64,000 nucleotides of DNA from assembly GCA_963817075.1 (NCBI GenBank), contig CAWFMT010000004.1, positions 34,284 to 98,283 of the forward strand, given 5' to 3'. Origin of the DNA: DASPKM01 sp963817075 (GTDB taxonomy: Bacteria; Bacteroidota; Bacteroidia; Chitinophagales; Chitinophagaceae). Below the pieces are notes generated by a model. That model was not told the origin of the DNA. It made no database searches and saw nothing but the letters and a program-made list of their open reading frames with translations. Shown piece by piece: positions 33,424 to 43,503 of the stretch. The position numbers were made by a program, and so were the translations under genes. Position 1 is the stretch's first letter. Every line of letters starts with the position of its first letter.

Positions 33424-36411
33424 ATGTGCAACATCTGCATTTCGCATCGCTACCTGCGATGCTTTCTCGCTGTTTTAATTACTTGCTTTTGCTTTTTGCT
33501 TCCAGGAAAAACTTTTGCGCAGCAGACCGTCAGTGGAACTGTACGGGATGCTAATAACCAGCCTCTCTCCGGAGCAACAGTAACTGTAAAAGGTACCTCT
33601 CAATCAAGTGTTACCGATGCCAGAGGAAATTTTACAATTTCAGGAATTGGTAAGGACGGCATACTTGTTATTAGTTATGTTGGCTATACCACTCAGGAAA
33701 TAAATGTGGGAAATCGCAACAGTTTTGATATTTCCCTGGCTACAACCACAGGCGAACTAGGGCAAGTTGTAGTAGTTGGTTATGGCACCCAAAATAAAAA
33801 GGACGTAACAGGTTCGGTCAAATCATTAAAGAGTGATGGCTTCAACCGTGGAATTATCAATTCGCCTCAACAACTTTTGCAGGGTAAAGTTCCAGGTGTA
33901 ACGGTGACTTCCTCAAGTGGAGAGCCTGGAGCACCTATTGGTATTACCATTCGTGGGCCGGGCGGTGTAAGAACAGGAAGCACGCCATTATTTGTGGTGG
34001 ATGGTTTGCCACTTGATAATTCAAGTACCGGTGGTGGTGACCCATTAAATTTCATTAATCCACAGGATATAGAATCTATCGATGTGTTGAAAGATGCATC
34101 TGCCAGTGCCATTTATGGTTCAAGGGGTGCGAATGGTGTAATCATCATAACTACTAAAAAAGGAAAGGCCGGAGTGTCAACGCTTGGATTTTCTTCGACC
34201 CTTGGTATTTCGAAATTGGCAAATAAAATCCCTGTCCTTTCAGCTTCTGAGTTTCGTGTAGAGGTGGCGAAAGCGGGAGGTGTATTAGATGATAAAGGCG
34301 GAAATACAGACTGGCAGGAAGAAGTCACCAGAACAGCCTTAACTCAGAATTATAATCTCAACCTGAGTGGTGGCACAAGTAAGCTCACCTATTTTGCTTC
34401 ACTTGGTGCGCAAAAGCAGGAAGGCATTATAAAGAAGAATGATCTCAACAGGTATTCTGGCAGATTCAATGTTACTCAAAAGTTTTTACCTGATGACAGG
34501 TTAGTGGTCGATCTGAATTTAAATGTCGCAAATACAAAACAACAGCGTCCACCCATCACTACCATAGTGGGCGATGTGCTTATAAATAATCCAACTTATG
34601 CGCCTTATGATGCAAATGGCAAACCCGCCATCTACCAGAATTTCAGTAACCCATTGCTGTATTTTGATCTTGACAGGGAAGTCACAACCATCAACCGCGT
34701 GATTGGTAATATCTCACCTTCCCTCAAAATCGTAAAAGGACTTACTTATAAACTCAACTTCGGTATTGATAACTCTAATGCAGTGCGTGATGTTGTAGCG
34801 CTGCCTTTTGTATTGCCTTTTCGCGAAGGAAGGCTTGAAGAAATTTACAACTGGAATAGGAACACCCTGGTTGAGAATTATCTCACATACACCTGGAGTA
34901 ATCCAATACACAATATATCCGCACTTGCAGGACATTCATACCAAAAGATATTTGTGCAGCAGCGAAACAGCAGCATTAACAGGTTTGTTGTGGGTGGCAT
35001 AGATCCGGTATATAATCCCGGCGTTGGACAGGATCTTACATTATTAAATAATCGACCAGGAGGTTTTGCATTTACTAATGAACTGCAGTCATTTTTCGGA
35101 AGGGTTACTTATCAATACAACAATAAGTATCTCCTTACCGTAAACTTCAGAGCAGACGGATCTTCAAAATTTGGTGAGAATAATAAATATGGATATTTCC
35201 CATCTTTCTCTGCAGGTTGGAAAATATCTGACGAAGAATTCTTCAATACTTCTCTGATCAGTCTTTTAAAACTCAGGGCTGGTTGGGGATTGACAGGTAA
35301 CCAGGAAATTCCACCAAAAATTACACAATCCCTGTTCCAATCACTTGGATCAGCAAGTTATCCCCTCTATCCTGCTGCCGGAAATTATCCAGCTGGATAT
35401 GCCTATACAAGATTGGCTAACCCCGACATACAATGGGAGTCTTCTGAACAAACAGACATTGGTCTTGATTTCGGTTTATGGAGCGGAGCACTATCAGGTA
35501 CGATAGATTATTTCAGAAAGACTACCAATAATATTCTCCTCCAGGTAATTCCAGCAGATCCGGTTCAGCCTGCAACTGATGTGTGGACTAATGTAAAGGA
35601 TATGGAGATCACAAACCAGGGAATTGAGTTAGAATTGGAATACCGCCGCAGGGCCTCTCAAGGAGGAATTGGATTTAATGTGGGTGGCAATTTTACCTAT
35701 ATGAAAAATAGGGTAGAAAATTCTCCTTATACAGTTATCCCTGCTGGTTCAGTATCCGGTGCAGGTATCACATCATCTACAATTAATGGTTATGTAAATG
35801 GCCAGCCAATCGGTACTTTCTTCCTTAAAGAATTTACAGGATTTGACGCCAACGGTTTAAGTACCTATCGCGATCTGGATGGTGATAACATCATTACAGA
35901 CAAGGATAGGATATCAGCGGGAACTGCGTTGCCGAATATATTTTACAGTTTTTATGGAGGCGCTTCCTACAGAAATTTTGATGTGAATATTAATTTCGAT
36001 GGCGTATCAGGAAATAAGATCTATAACTACACGGAGAATGTGAGCTTTTCAAAATTGAGACTGGCTAAAAATGTGAATACAACCAGGTCCGCAATTGCCG
36101 ATCCAAGAGAATCCATAAATAATGCAACACCGGTCACAACGAGATATCTCAGGGATGGCGCATATCTGCGGTTGAATAATATCTCTCTTGGGTATAATGT
36201 GAATCTGAGAAGCCTGCGAATTCAAAATTGGGTATCGTCAATACGTATTTTTGCAACAGCTCAGAATATTTTTGTAAGCACTAAGTACAATGGCTATGAT
36301 CCTGAGGTTAATATTGACAGATCTATTTCAGGGGTTTCTTCGTATGGCATCGATTTTCTCACCTATCCAAGGGCTAAATCATACATTTTCGGTTTGAACT
36401 TCACATTTTAA
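33424..36411 (+). CDS. SusC-like TonB-dependent outer-membrane transporter
   Basis: 995 residues with a signal peptide (AVLITCFCFLLPGKTFAQ). Residues ~35-110: carboxypeptidase-regulatory-like domain (VSGTVRDANNQPLSGATVTV). A plug follows (VVVVGYGTQNKKDVTGSV, SIDVLKDASASAIYGSRGAN), then a ~750-residue barrel ending SYIFGLNFTF. It imports glycans or other nutrients together with the SusD gene that begins 10 bp later. It follows the inositol oxygenase by 157 bp, so an inositol-containing or related substrate is possible but unproven. Confidence 0.92.
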   Translation: MCNICISHRYLRCFLAVLITCFCFLLPGKTFAQQTVSGTVRDANNQPLSGATVTVKGTSQSSVTDARGNFTISGIGKDGILVISYVGYTTQEINVGNRNSFDISLATTTGELGQVVVVGYGTQNKKDVTGSVKSLKSDGFNRGIINSPQQLLQGKVPGVTVTSSSGEPGAPIGITIRGPGGVRTGSTPLFVVDGLPLDNSSTGGGDPLNFINPQDIESIDVLKDASASAIYGSRGANGVIIITTKKGKAGVSTLGFSSTLGISKLANKIPVLSASEFRVEVAKAGGVLDDKGGNTDWQEEVTRTALTQNYNLNLSGGTSKLTYFASLGAQKQEGIIKKNDLNRYSGRFNVTQKFLPDDRLVVDLNLNVANTKQQRPPITTIVGDVLINNPTYAPYDANGKPAIYQNFSNPLLYFDLDREVTTINRVIGNISPSLKIVKGLTYKLNFGIDNSNAVRDVVALPFVLPFREGRLEEIYNWNRNTLVENYLTYTWSNPIHNISALAGHSYQKIFVQQRNSSINRFVVGGIDPVYNPGVGQDLTLLNNRPGGFAFTNELQSFFGRVTYQYNNKYLLTVNFRADGSSKFGENNKYGYFPSFSAGWKISDEEFFNTSLISLLKLRAGWGLTGNQEIPPKITQSLFQSLGSASYPLYPAAGNYPAGYAYTRLANPDIQWESSEQTDIGLDFGLWSGALSGTIDYFRKTTNNILLQVIPADPVQPATDVWTNVKDMEITNQGIELELEYRRRASQGGIGFNVGGNFTYMKNRVENSPYTVIPAGSVSGAGITSSTINGYVNGQPIGTFFLKEFTGFDANGLSTYRDLDGDNIITDKDRISAGTALPNIFYSFYGGASYRNFDVNINFDGVSGNKIYNYTENVSFSKLRLAKNVNTTRSAIADPRESINNATPVTTRYLRDGAYLRLNNISLGYNVNLRSLRIQNWVSSIRIFATAQNIFVSTKYNGYDPEVNIDRSISGVSSYGIDFLTYPRAKSYIFGLNFTF

Positions 36412-36421
36412 AATAGAAAAA

Positions 36422-38104
36422 ATGAGTAAAAGAATTATAACGCTGCTATTGATCGTAATGAGCGTTGCGTTCATTAATAGCTGTACAAAATTAAATGAGA
36501 AGGTGCTGGATGAATCTTCGGTTTCCGGTCTTACTGACAAGCAACAAGCCGAAGGTATCATTGCACCAGTTTATGCTAAGCTGACAGATGTCTTCATGCA
36601 TACTAATTACTTCGCCCTCCAGGAAATTTCCACTGACGAGGCAATCCTGCCTTTCCGCGGTGGCACGGATTGGGGTGATAATGGCATCTATGTTCAGTTG
36701 CATAAACATGAAAACATCAGTTCCGATGTGAACGTGAGAAATACCTGGAATCATATTTTGATTGGTGTGTCAAGGGCAGTAACTGCAATGAATTCGCTTC
36801 CTACAAATACGTATACAGATGCGAAACTATTTCTTGCAGAAGCAAGAGCTATGAAGGCGTATTATTCTTTATTGATGCTGGATCTGTATGGATTAATATT
36901 CGTGAAGGAGAGTCCAGATGATATCTCTACTATTTTACGTGGTGAAGATGCTATCAATTATATTGAGTCGGAACTGGTGGCTGTTGAACCAACGTTAGAA
37001 ACTACTACTGGCCCGGGTCGTATGACAAAAGGAGGCGTTTGGGGTTTGCTTGCCAGGTTGCATCTGAATGCTGCAGTTTACAAAGATCGATATGCTGCCT
37101 CGTTTACATTCGCGACTGGCGACATGGATAAAGTGATAGATTATTGCAACAGGATCATCAGCTCCAATACATACGCACTTTCAGCAGATTACTTCTCAAT
37201 TTTTAATGACAACAACCATACGAACAAAGAATTAATTTTTGCTGTTGATCAGCGTGCCGATCTTGGAAACGGACATAACAGGATGGCATACTTTTCTTTA
37301 TCGGGTGACCAGTTTCCGCTTCCAGCCTATCCAAGTGCAAATGGGACGGATGGTCCTGGAATAACACCTGAATTTTATCGTACCTGGGTTAATGCCTACG
37401 CTCCGGTGGATCCAGCATTAGTTGACGGACGGTTTTATAAGCAGAACATGGTGATCCCTGCTGATTCATGCATACCAGCTGCTAACTTCAATATTGATCG
37501 CGGAATATTGAGAGGCCAACAATATGGCTTGCTGAGAGTGAACGGACAATTTTTGAAATGTGCGAATGGAAATATGAGGGTAGGAAAATTATTTAGTGTT
37601 ACCCGAAACCGACCTAATTCACCAGTGAACTTCACCGAACAGATTGATTATACAATTGCCGGCAGTGATTATAGCACTGGCTATCGAGTAGAGAAATACG
37701 AATTCAGCAAAACTTCAGTTAGTGGAAGGAATTTTGGTGATCACGATATTATAATCTTGCGCCTTGCTGATGTATACTTAATGCGTGCCGAAGCAAAACT
37801 GAGAAAAGGTGATGCAGCAGGAGCTTTAGCTGATGTAAATGCTGTTAGAGCATCGCGTACATCTTCAACTCCTCCTCCACCTTTGACATCAATGACCCTG
37901 GATCTTTTATTTCGTGAAAGAGGATTCGAACTTTATTGGGAAATGGTGCGCAGAACAGATATGATACGTTTTGGGAAATATGAGGGCACATGGACTGAAA
38001 AATCAAGTACTGATAAACTGAAAAGGGTATTCCCAATTCCTCAAACTGCAATTGACGGAGCATCTAATTTACCGGGATATCTGGTGCAAAATCAAGGTTA
38101 TTGA
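36422..38104 (+). CDS. SusD/RagB-like nutrient-binding lipoprotein
   Basis: 560 residues with a lipoprotein signal (LLIVMSVAFINSC). SusD features: N-terminal TPR-like helices (ARAMKAYYSLLMLDLYGLIF), ILRLADVYLMRAEAKLRKGD, FRERGFELYWEMVRRTDMIR and the C-terminal PGYLVQNQGY. It caps the SusC barrel encoded immediately upstream and binds the substrate at the cell surface. No glycoside hydrolase follows in this direction; a repeat and the CRISPR array do. Confidence 0.92.
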   Translation: MSKRIITLLLIVMSVAFINSCTKLNEKVLDESSVSGLTDKQQAEGIIAPVYAKLTDVFMHTNYFALQEISTDEAILPFRGGTDWGDNGIYVQLHKHENISSDVNVRNTWNHILIGVSRAVTAMNSLPTNTYTDAKLFLAEARAMKAYYSLLMLDLYGLIFVKESPDDISTILRGEDAINYIESELVAVEPTLETTTGPGRMTKGGVWGLLARLHLNAAVYKDRYAASFTFATGDMDKVIDYCNRIISSNTYALSADYFSIFNDNNHTNKELIFAVDQRADLGNGHNRMAYFSLSGDQFPLPAYPSANGTDGPGITPEFYRTWVNAYAPVDPALVDGRFYKQNMVIPADSCIPAANFNIDRGILRGQQYGLLRVNGQFLKCANGNMRVGKLFSVTRNRPNSPVNFTEQIDYTIAGSDYSTGYRVEKYEFSKTSVSGRNFGDHDIIILRLADVYLMRAEAKLRKGDAAGALADVNAVRASRTSSTPPPPLTSMTLDLLFRERGFELYWEMVRRTDMIRFGKYEGTWTEKSSTDKLKRVFPIPQTAIDGASNLPGYLVQNQGY

Positions 38105-38117
38105 GTTTGGTAAGGAT

Positions 38118-38320
38118 TTAACCGCAAAGAAACAAAGACGCAAGGTTTCGCAAAGATTCTTCGCGGAACTTCGCGTCCTGGCGTCTTGGCGGTTAAGTCC
38201 ACACTATAATAACCAAGAACCAAATAACAAATTCCAAAGAATAAGGACTAAACCCCAACAATCAAGTAATTTTAAAATTTGGTTTCATTCTCTGGATCTA
38301 TTATTTGAGATTTTGTGACG
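38118..38320. repeat. Composite repeat left of the CRISPR locus
   Basis: 38118-38196 is a full TTAACCGC/GCGGTTAA element. It runs into a second palindrome-forming sequence; 38189-38245 is identical for 57 bp to 48010-48066 on the other side of the CRISPR-Cas locus (shared core GTCCACACTATAATAACCAA). No gene in 38105-38407. Confidence 0.8.
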
Positions 38321-38407
38321 TAGATCTTAGGCTCCAAGGAGCACCTCCTGGGGATTCTTATCGATTAAAAGGAGAATTATCTTCAGGATCGTACTCTACA
38401 TAAACAA

Positions 38408-40855
38408 GTTTCAATTCCTCTTTGGTACAATTAAAAGGCAATTCACAAACCATAACTCAAAACCTTGAAGGAGTTTAAATTCCTCTATGGTACAATTAAA
38501 AGAAAAGTATCCTCAGAATTTGAAGAGAGGTATAGGGGGTTTCAATTCCTCTATGGTACAATTAAAAGTCATAAATGATCAGGCAATCGATGCATACAAA
38601 TTAGTTTCAATTCCTCTATGGTACAATTAAAAGTGGAGCTATTGGAGATAATCACCTGTGTTCTCGATAGTTTCAATTCCTCTATGGTACAATTAAAAGA
38701 TACCCAGTTACAAAGAAGTCTGCTTCTTTGACTAGTTTCAATTCCTCTATGGTACAATTAAAAGCCCTTTCGAATAAGTTCCTTCGCAGGATTATTCTGT
38801 TTCAATTCCTCTATGGTACAATTAAAAGAAACACTTTTTTTATGAACAAGGAAGAAGTAATAAGGTTTCAATTCCTCTATGGTACAATTAAAAGCATTCC
38901 TTTTTAAAGGTTTATTTTGTTCCTCTAGTCAGTTTCAATTCCTCTATGGTACAATTAAAAGTTTAACTACGTTAACAGGGGTTAAATATTATCCATTGTT
39001 TCAATTCCTTTAAGGTACAATTAAAAGTTTCAGTTTAGGTCTGTCTCTTAATTTCAATCTCGTGTTTCAATTTCTCTATGGTACAATTAAAGGTGTAATA
39101 TTCAAGGTGGTGTTTTGTGCAGTACCGTGGTTTCAATTCCTCTATGGTACAATTAAAAGGCCCCTCTACCTCGTCACCTGCACCACCGATCAATTGTTTC
39201 AATTCCTCTATGGTACAATTAAAAGCAACACATCAAACTCATTGCGCCCGCTCAGAACCTGTTTCAATTCCTCTGTGGTACAATTAAAAGTGTTTCTTTA
39301 AGAACCTGACCCTTCTTTCCGATTTTGTTTCAATTCCTCTATGGTACAATTAAAAGAAAAAAAATTCCATAAGTGGTGAGTCGTACCTAAATGTTTCAAT
39401 TCCTCTATGGTACAATTAAAAGAAGACGTAGACATCTTGTCTCACCCGGAGGAGTTGTTTCAATTCCTCTATGGTACAATTAAAAGCAGTATTCATCTTA
39501 GGAATCAACCTGGTTGAATATGTTTCCATTCCTCCATGGTACAATTAAAAGCCTCGCATTGGTGAAGTACTGCACACCTTCTGACTCGTTTCAATTCCTC
39601 TATGGTACAATTAACAATGTCGTTAGAAATTCTGTTGGGTGCCCTGTTTGACTGTTTCAATTCCTCTATGGTACAATTAAAAGCCAGGCTTCTCCAGTGG
39701 ATCTCCCTGCTTCTGCAGTTTCAATTCCTCTATGGTACAATTAAAAGTATTGCCGAGGTATTGGAAATGAACAGAACACCATTGTTTCAATTCCTCTATG
39801 GTACAATTAAAAGATATAGACTAATCGGGAATGGAGTTGCAGTTCCTAGTTTCAATTCCTCTATGGTACAATTAAAAGAACAAAGGAATCCCAAGTGGCT
39901 ATGCATCCTTGAAGTTTCAATTCCTCTATGGTACAATTAAAAGTGGAGCTATTGGAGATAATCACCTGTGTTCTCGATAGTTTCAATTCCTCAATGGTAC
40001 AATTAAAAAGTACAAAAACTACTATGCAAATAAACAAGAAGAAATGTTTCAATTCCTCTACGGTACAATTAAAAGAAGACGTAGACATCTTGTCTCACCC
40101 GGAGGAGTTGTTTCAATTCCTCTATGGTACAATTAACAATGTCGTTAGAAATTCTGTTGCGTGCCCTGTTATGTGGTTTCAATTCCTCTATGGTACAATT
40201 AAAAGTCATAAATGATCAGGCAATCGATGCATACAAATTAGTTTCAATTCCTCTATGGTACAATTAAAAGTTGACGGATTTTTCTCTGAACAAATGGGCC
40301 GTTTGTTTCAATTCCTCTATGGTACAATTAAAAGATAGCGGCAATCGCAGCTCTCCTGGTGAATGATATGTTTCAATTCCTCTATGGTACAATTAAAAGA
40401 AGTAAATAGTTTTCAATGTTTTATCCCCTTAAAAGTTTCAATTCCTCTATGGTACAATTAAAAGCATGCCTTAAGAAGATGTTCGTCGGCATTGCTAAAG
40501 TTTCAATTCCTCTATGGTACAATTAAAAGAGCTACACCGTCAGAGTCCTCTCGCGAAGAAACGTGTTTCAATTCCTCTATGGTACAATTAAAAGCAGAGA
40601 CGTCGCCGAGAAAGGGCGTTATGGCCATCAAGTTTCAATTCCTCTATGGTACAATTAAAAGTGTCTCTAAATTTTCCTCAAGTGTTTCCTTAGCAAGTTT
40701 CAATTCCTCTATGGTACAATTAAAAGTGATGCAGAACTACAAATGTGGTATTTGTAAACAGGTTTCAATTCCTCTTTGGTACAATTAAAAGGCGGTCGTA
40801 AACCATATGCAAACAATACGATCAGGTTTCAATTCCTCTTTGGTACAAGTAAAAG
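38408..40855 (-). CRISPR. CRISPR array, 38 repeats and 37 spacers (type I-B)
   Basis: 30-bp repeats, plus-strand reading GTTTCAATTCC ... ACAATTAAAAG, with spacers of 34-37 bp. Read on the minus strand, the repeat ends in ATTGAAAC, the usual 8-nt crRNA handle, so transcription is probably minus, the same as the cas genes. Variant repeats: positions 38408, 40762 and 40826 (CTCTTTGG), 38473 (GTTTAAAT), 38998, 39064, 39261, 39522, 39588 and 40110 (end AACAA), 39980, 40046. Three spacers occur twice: 38569=40206, 38634=39944, 39423=40076; 39618 and 40140 are near-duplicates. No leader is seen at either end; the right end abuts a cas4 remnant. Confidence 0.97.
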
Positions 40856-40887
40856 CCGACAATTCCTCCTTCACGGAATGAGGCAGT

Positions 40888-41075
40888 TTTAATCTTGCTG
40901 CCGCCTATTTCTACTTCCGTGTATTTCTGGGGCCGTTGCGGGTAAGTGGTTTCACCGATCATTTTCCTTCGTAAACCGTATCGGAAGTATGCTCCATGCG
41001 GATGCCATTGGAAAACACCCACAGCTTGCGGTGGCAGATGAAGAAGTAGTTGATATGCGTGGCGGTGAGGTGCAT
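40888..41075 (-). pseudogene. cas4: cas4 remnant, N-terminal ~63 codons, frameshifted
   Basis: From ATG 41075, 37 bp after cas7, the frame reads MHLTATHINYFFICHRKLWV ... TSDTVYEGK and then stops at TGA (40961). One base over, it continues MIGETTYPQRPQKYTEVEIG GSKI down to about 40891. This is the Cas4 N-terminus, with the first Fe-S Cys in FFICHRKLW. One A missing from an AAAA run explains the shift. The nuclease core (GRHxxEV, QxxxY) and C-terminal cysteines are absent: about 32 bp later the first CRISPR repeat begins. cas1 and cas2, normally next, are missing. Confidence 0.85.
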
Positions 41076-41112
41076 GATAAATAAGGCCGAACAATATCCG
41101 GCCTTACTGATA

Positions 41113-42159
41113 TTAGCTGGATAAAGAGTACTTTTCTATCAGGTCGCCTAATTTATCTTCAGCCTGCTCCAATGCATCTGCTTTTTCGCCAGCAGTCTGA
41201 ATGTATCCACCTGCATTTAGCGTGATGAATATATCAACCCCTTTGAGACCTTCCTGTACAATTGGCAACGCTTTATTAGAATCTTCCTCAGACAGTTTTG
41301 CGCGGATACACCCGGCAATGAGATTTGCATTCTCACTAATGCCAAGGGCTAATGTCTCCATCAGACTAAAAGTTCTCGCTTGGTTAGATGTGATGCGCCA
41401 GTTAATGATAGCTTTTGCCAATGCTTTCATCCACTTAATTTGTAGTTCTTTTGGTGTAATTAAACAAGGGCCAAAAACATTTTTCCCCTCTGCCCATCCA
41501 TTTGCTTTTAGCTTTTCTACGGTTTCGGCCGCCATCTCAGGCTCAAATGAATTCAGGCTTACAGTAAACAATCGGCGAAGGTCAATAGCAACGTCCATTA
41601 CAAATAGGCCTGAGGCCCGTGAATTGTTAGGAATCCACTTGCGACTTAGGCTTCTGTCCTTCCCCTCTAAAAAGTTCACTATTGCATCCTTGTTCAGTAC
41701 ATTACCTTTTTCATCACGTACAATAACGGCATTGTTAACACGGTCGCTCCGGTCAAATGAAATATTCTCTGAATCAAGTCCTGCTAACAACGGATGCAAG
41801 CCACGCATTGCAGATATGGATAGCGGACTTCTACGCTTTAGCGTTCGATCCTTGCCACCTTTAGCTGCCTTCATCCAACCACCAAAAAGCTGGTCGGGAT
41901 AAGAGGGGTCGCAGGTGCCGAAAACTTCTCCTTCCTTCAGGGTTTTATCTTTCGTAACATCAAAAAGAAATGTAGTGGGTGACAGCGCCATTCCTAAATT
42001 CTCACAAAGTGATTCGAGAATAGATCGCTTTACTTGTTGCCCGCTTGAATAAGGAATGCGGCGGTTAAACTGTGTATCGTAGTAATATTTCTGTCCTTCA
42101 GCTACGCAGAAAACCGTGTGTTCCGCACGCTTCAGCGTACGAATGTAGATGGTGCTCAT
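41113..42159 (-). CDS. cas7: Type I-B Cascade subunit Cas7 (Cst2/DevR)
   Basis: 348 residues. N-terminal MSTIYIRTLKRAEHTVFCVA, IPYSSGQQVKRSILESLCEN and LKRRSPLSISAMRGLHPLLA are typical of the Cst2/DevR RAMP protein that forms the Cascade backbone along crRNA. C-terminal FVMDVAIDLRRLF also fits. It starts 7 bp after cas8 and is the last intact gene of the operon. The gene looks complete. Confidence 0.9.
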   Translation of the reverse strand: MSTIYIRTLKRAEHTVFCVAEGQKYYYDTQFNRRIPYSSGQQVKRSILESLCENLGMALSPTTFLFDVTKDKTLKEGEVFGTCDPSYPDQLFGGWMKAAKGGKDRTLKRRSPLSISAMRGLHPLLAGLDSENISFDRSDRVNNAVIVRDEKGNVLNKDAIVNFLEGKDRSLSRKWIPNNSRASGLFVMDVAIDLRRLFTVSLNSFEPEMAAETVEKLKANGWAEGKNVFGPCLITPKELQIKWMKALAKAIINWRITSNQARTFSLMETLALGISENANLIAGCIRAKLSEEDSNKALPIVQEGLKGVDIFITLNAGGYIQTAGEKADALEQAEDKLGDLIEKYSLSS

Positions 42160-42166
42160 TGATGTG

Positions 42167-43501
42167 TTATTTTAGAAGGTTATTTTTTGAATTTCTATTT
42201 TGATAGGCATAATCAAATTTTAACAGCGTAACGAAATAGCCAAATTCTTCATTGGTCATAAGATGTATTTCATCACGTAGTTGTTTAAATAGTTGCAAGT
42301 CAACATCTGAAACATCTTTAATCACCTGCACAAGACCGTCGAGAAATACTTTCTTAGTTTTTGCCGGAAATATTTCGTTTTCCAGCAGATTGTTCCGGTC
42401 TGTTTTTGTGCCTGCCGCCCTAAAGCGATTTAGGGCTGCCGCTACACCTTCAGTATAGTCGGTGATTTCTTCTTTGTTTTTTGATAGCATAGTTATAAGC
42501 CACGTTTTATAAGCATGAAATGATAGAGTGTCTTCTTCTTTTTTAAATGACAGGTTTGATGAATTGTGGAAATAGCTTTTCAACTTCTCTGGGCGTAACG
42601 CTTGCAGGCCAATACTTCCTAACTCGCAAGCTCTCTTGATATGCAGACCAAAAAGGGATTCCAAACGTTTGACGTCAATCCGTTGTTCTCCAATAAAAAG
42701 CTTTCGGTACACTTCAATCAAGCGTGTGCCTGATTGAAACTGAAAAGGAATAAAGCCAATAGTCTTGTTGGTTTGTCCCAATGAATACACATAGCCAGTA
42801 GAAACAGCTTTAGGCATTTGACGGGAAATACTGAAAAAGAGATCCGTCCAATTAATAGTAGTGGCTTCAACGCCATCACTAGTTGACTGAAAAATTCCCT
42901 GTTGCTCTAAATAAGCATAATCAAAAGGCTCTTTGTAGTCTTTACCATAAACAAAAGAGAGCCATTGTCCATTCCAAGTATTGATTTGGTTACCCCGAAG
43001 CTTTTCTAATGTTGGCTCGTTTAAAAAGCGCCTATACACCTGCCATCCTTCAAATATTTTTAGCAGTATATCTGGCTGGTCGAAGAAAATGGAATAGCCG
43101 CCAGCCACCCCTAAACCCAATCCGCTGCCTATCCACGACAGATACACTTCTTCTTCATTCGTGGGAATGGCAATATCAGAAACAAGGCCGGAGGTGCTTG
43201 CAAATTCACTTTCTTCTGATGCGGGAAATCCGATCGCGATACTGGCTTCAGGTCTTCCAGCCACAACTTTTGTATGCAGGTTTGTCAGTTTTTCCCGACG
43301 TTCATCAGCATTAAGTAGGTGTGGTTTTTGTCCCGTCTTCATTTGCACAAAGGGCGAGTTCGTAATCCACTGCATGTACTTTGAGTGATTGTAAAACAGT
43401 ATAAAATAATGTCCTTCAAAAAATTCTTTAGCACTCAATGCTAAGCCATCTTTTTTGTTGAATGCATTTAAAAATGTTCTTCCAATTACAGATGCGATCA
43501 T
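42167..43501 (-). CDS. cas8b: Type I-B Cascade large subunit Cas8 (Cst1-like)
   Basis: 444 residues. The protein is the divergent large subunit expected between cas3 and cas7 and has Cst1 features: an N-terminal GRTFLNAFNKKDGLALSAKE and FFEGHYFILFYNHSKYMQWI, then a central SYLG-like acidic region. Large subunits recognise the PAM and recruit Cas3. Identification relies partly on position; no zinc Cys cluster is obvious. The start lies 2 bp after cas3. Confidence 0.8.
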   Translation of the reverse strand: MIASVIGRTFLNAFNKKDGLALSAKEFFEGHYFILFYNHSKYMQWITNSPFVQMKTGQKPHLLNADERREKLTNLHTKVVAGRPEASIAIGFPASEESEFASTSGLVSDIAIPTNEEEVYLSWIGSGLGLGVAGGYSIFFDQPDILLKIFEGWQVYRRFLNEPTLEKLRGNQINTWNGQWLSFVYGKDYKEPFDYAYLEQQGIFQSTSDGVEATTINWTDLFFSISRQMPKAVSTGYVYSLGQTNKTIGFIPFQFQSGTRLIEVYRKLFIGEQRIDVKRLESLFGLHIKRACELGSIGLQALRPEKLKSYFHNSSNLSFKKEEDTLSFHAYKTWLITMLSKNKEEITDYTEGVAAALNRFRAAGTKTDRNNLLENEIFPAKTKKVFLDGLVQVIKDVSDVDLQLFKQLRDEIHLMTNEEFGYFVTLLKFDYAYQNRNSKNNLLK

Positions 43502-43503
43502 AC

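Noticed and set aside
38320..38407. Possible CRISPR leader on the left side
   Set aside because: The repeat's ATTGAAAC end reads on the minus strand and the cas genes lie to the right, so a leader should be on the right. The left flank also lacks an obvious A/T-rich leader and is mostly repeat DNA.
38569..40788. Several apparent ORFs on both strands inside the CRISPR array (repeating FQFLYGTIK or NCTIEELK)
   Set aside because: They come from translating 30-bp repeats, which keep frame when spacers are 36 bp. The array is not protein-coding.
40862..40890. A further degenerate CRISPR repeat in the scar (GAGGAATTG is present)
   Set aside because: Only nine bases match the repeat; too short to call. 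It may be chance.
40822..41094. A 90-codon minus-strand ORF between array and cas7
   Set aside because: Only its middle (MIGETTYPQRPQKYTEVEI) is real Cas4 sequence in the shifted frame; its N-terminus is out of frame and its C-terminus is CRISPR repeat. It is annotated as a cas4 remnant instead.
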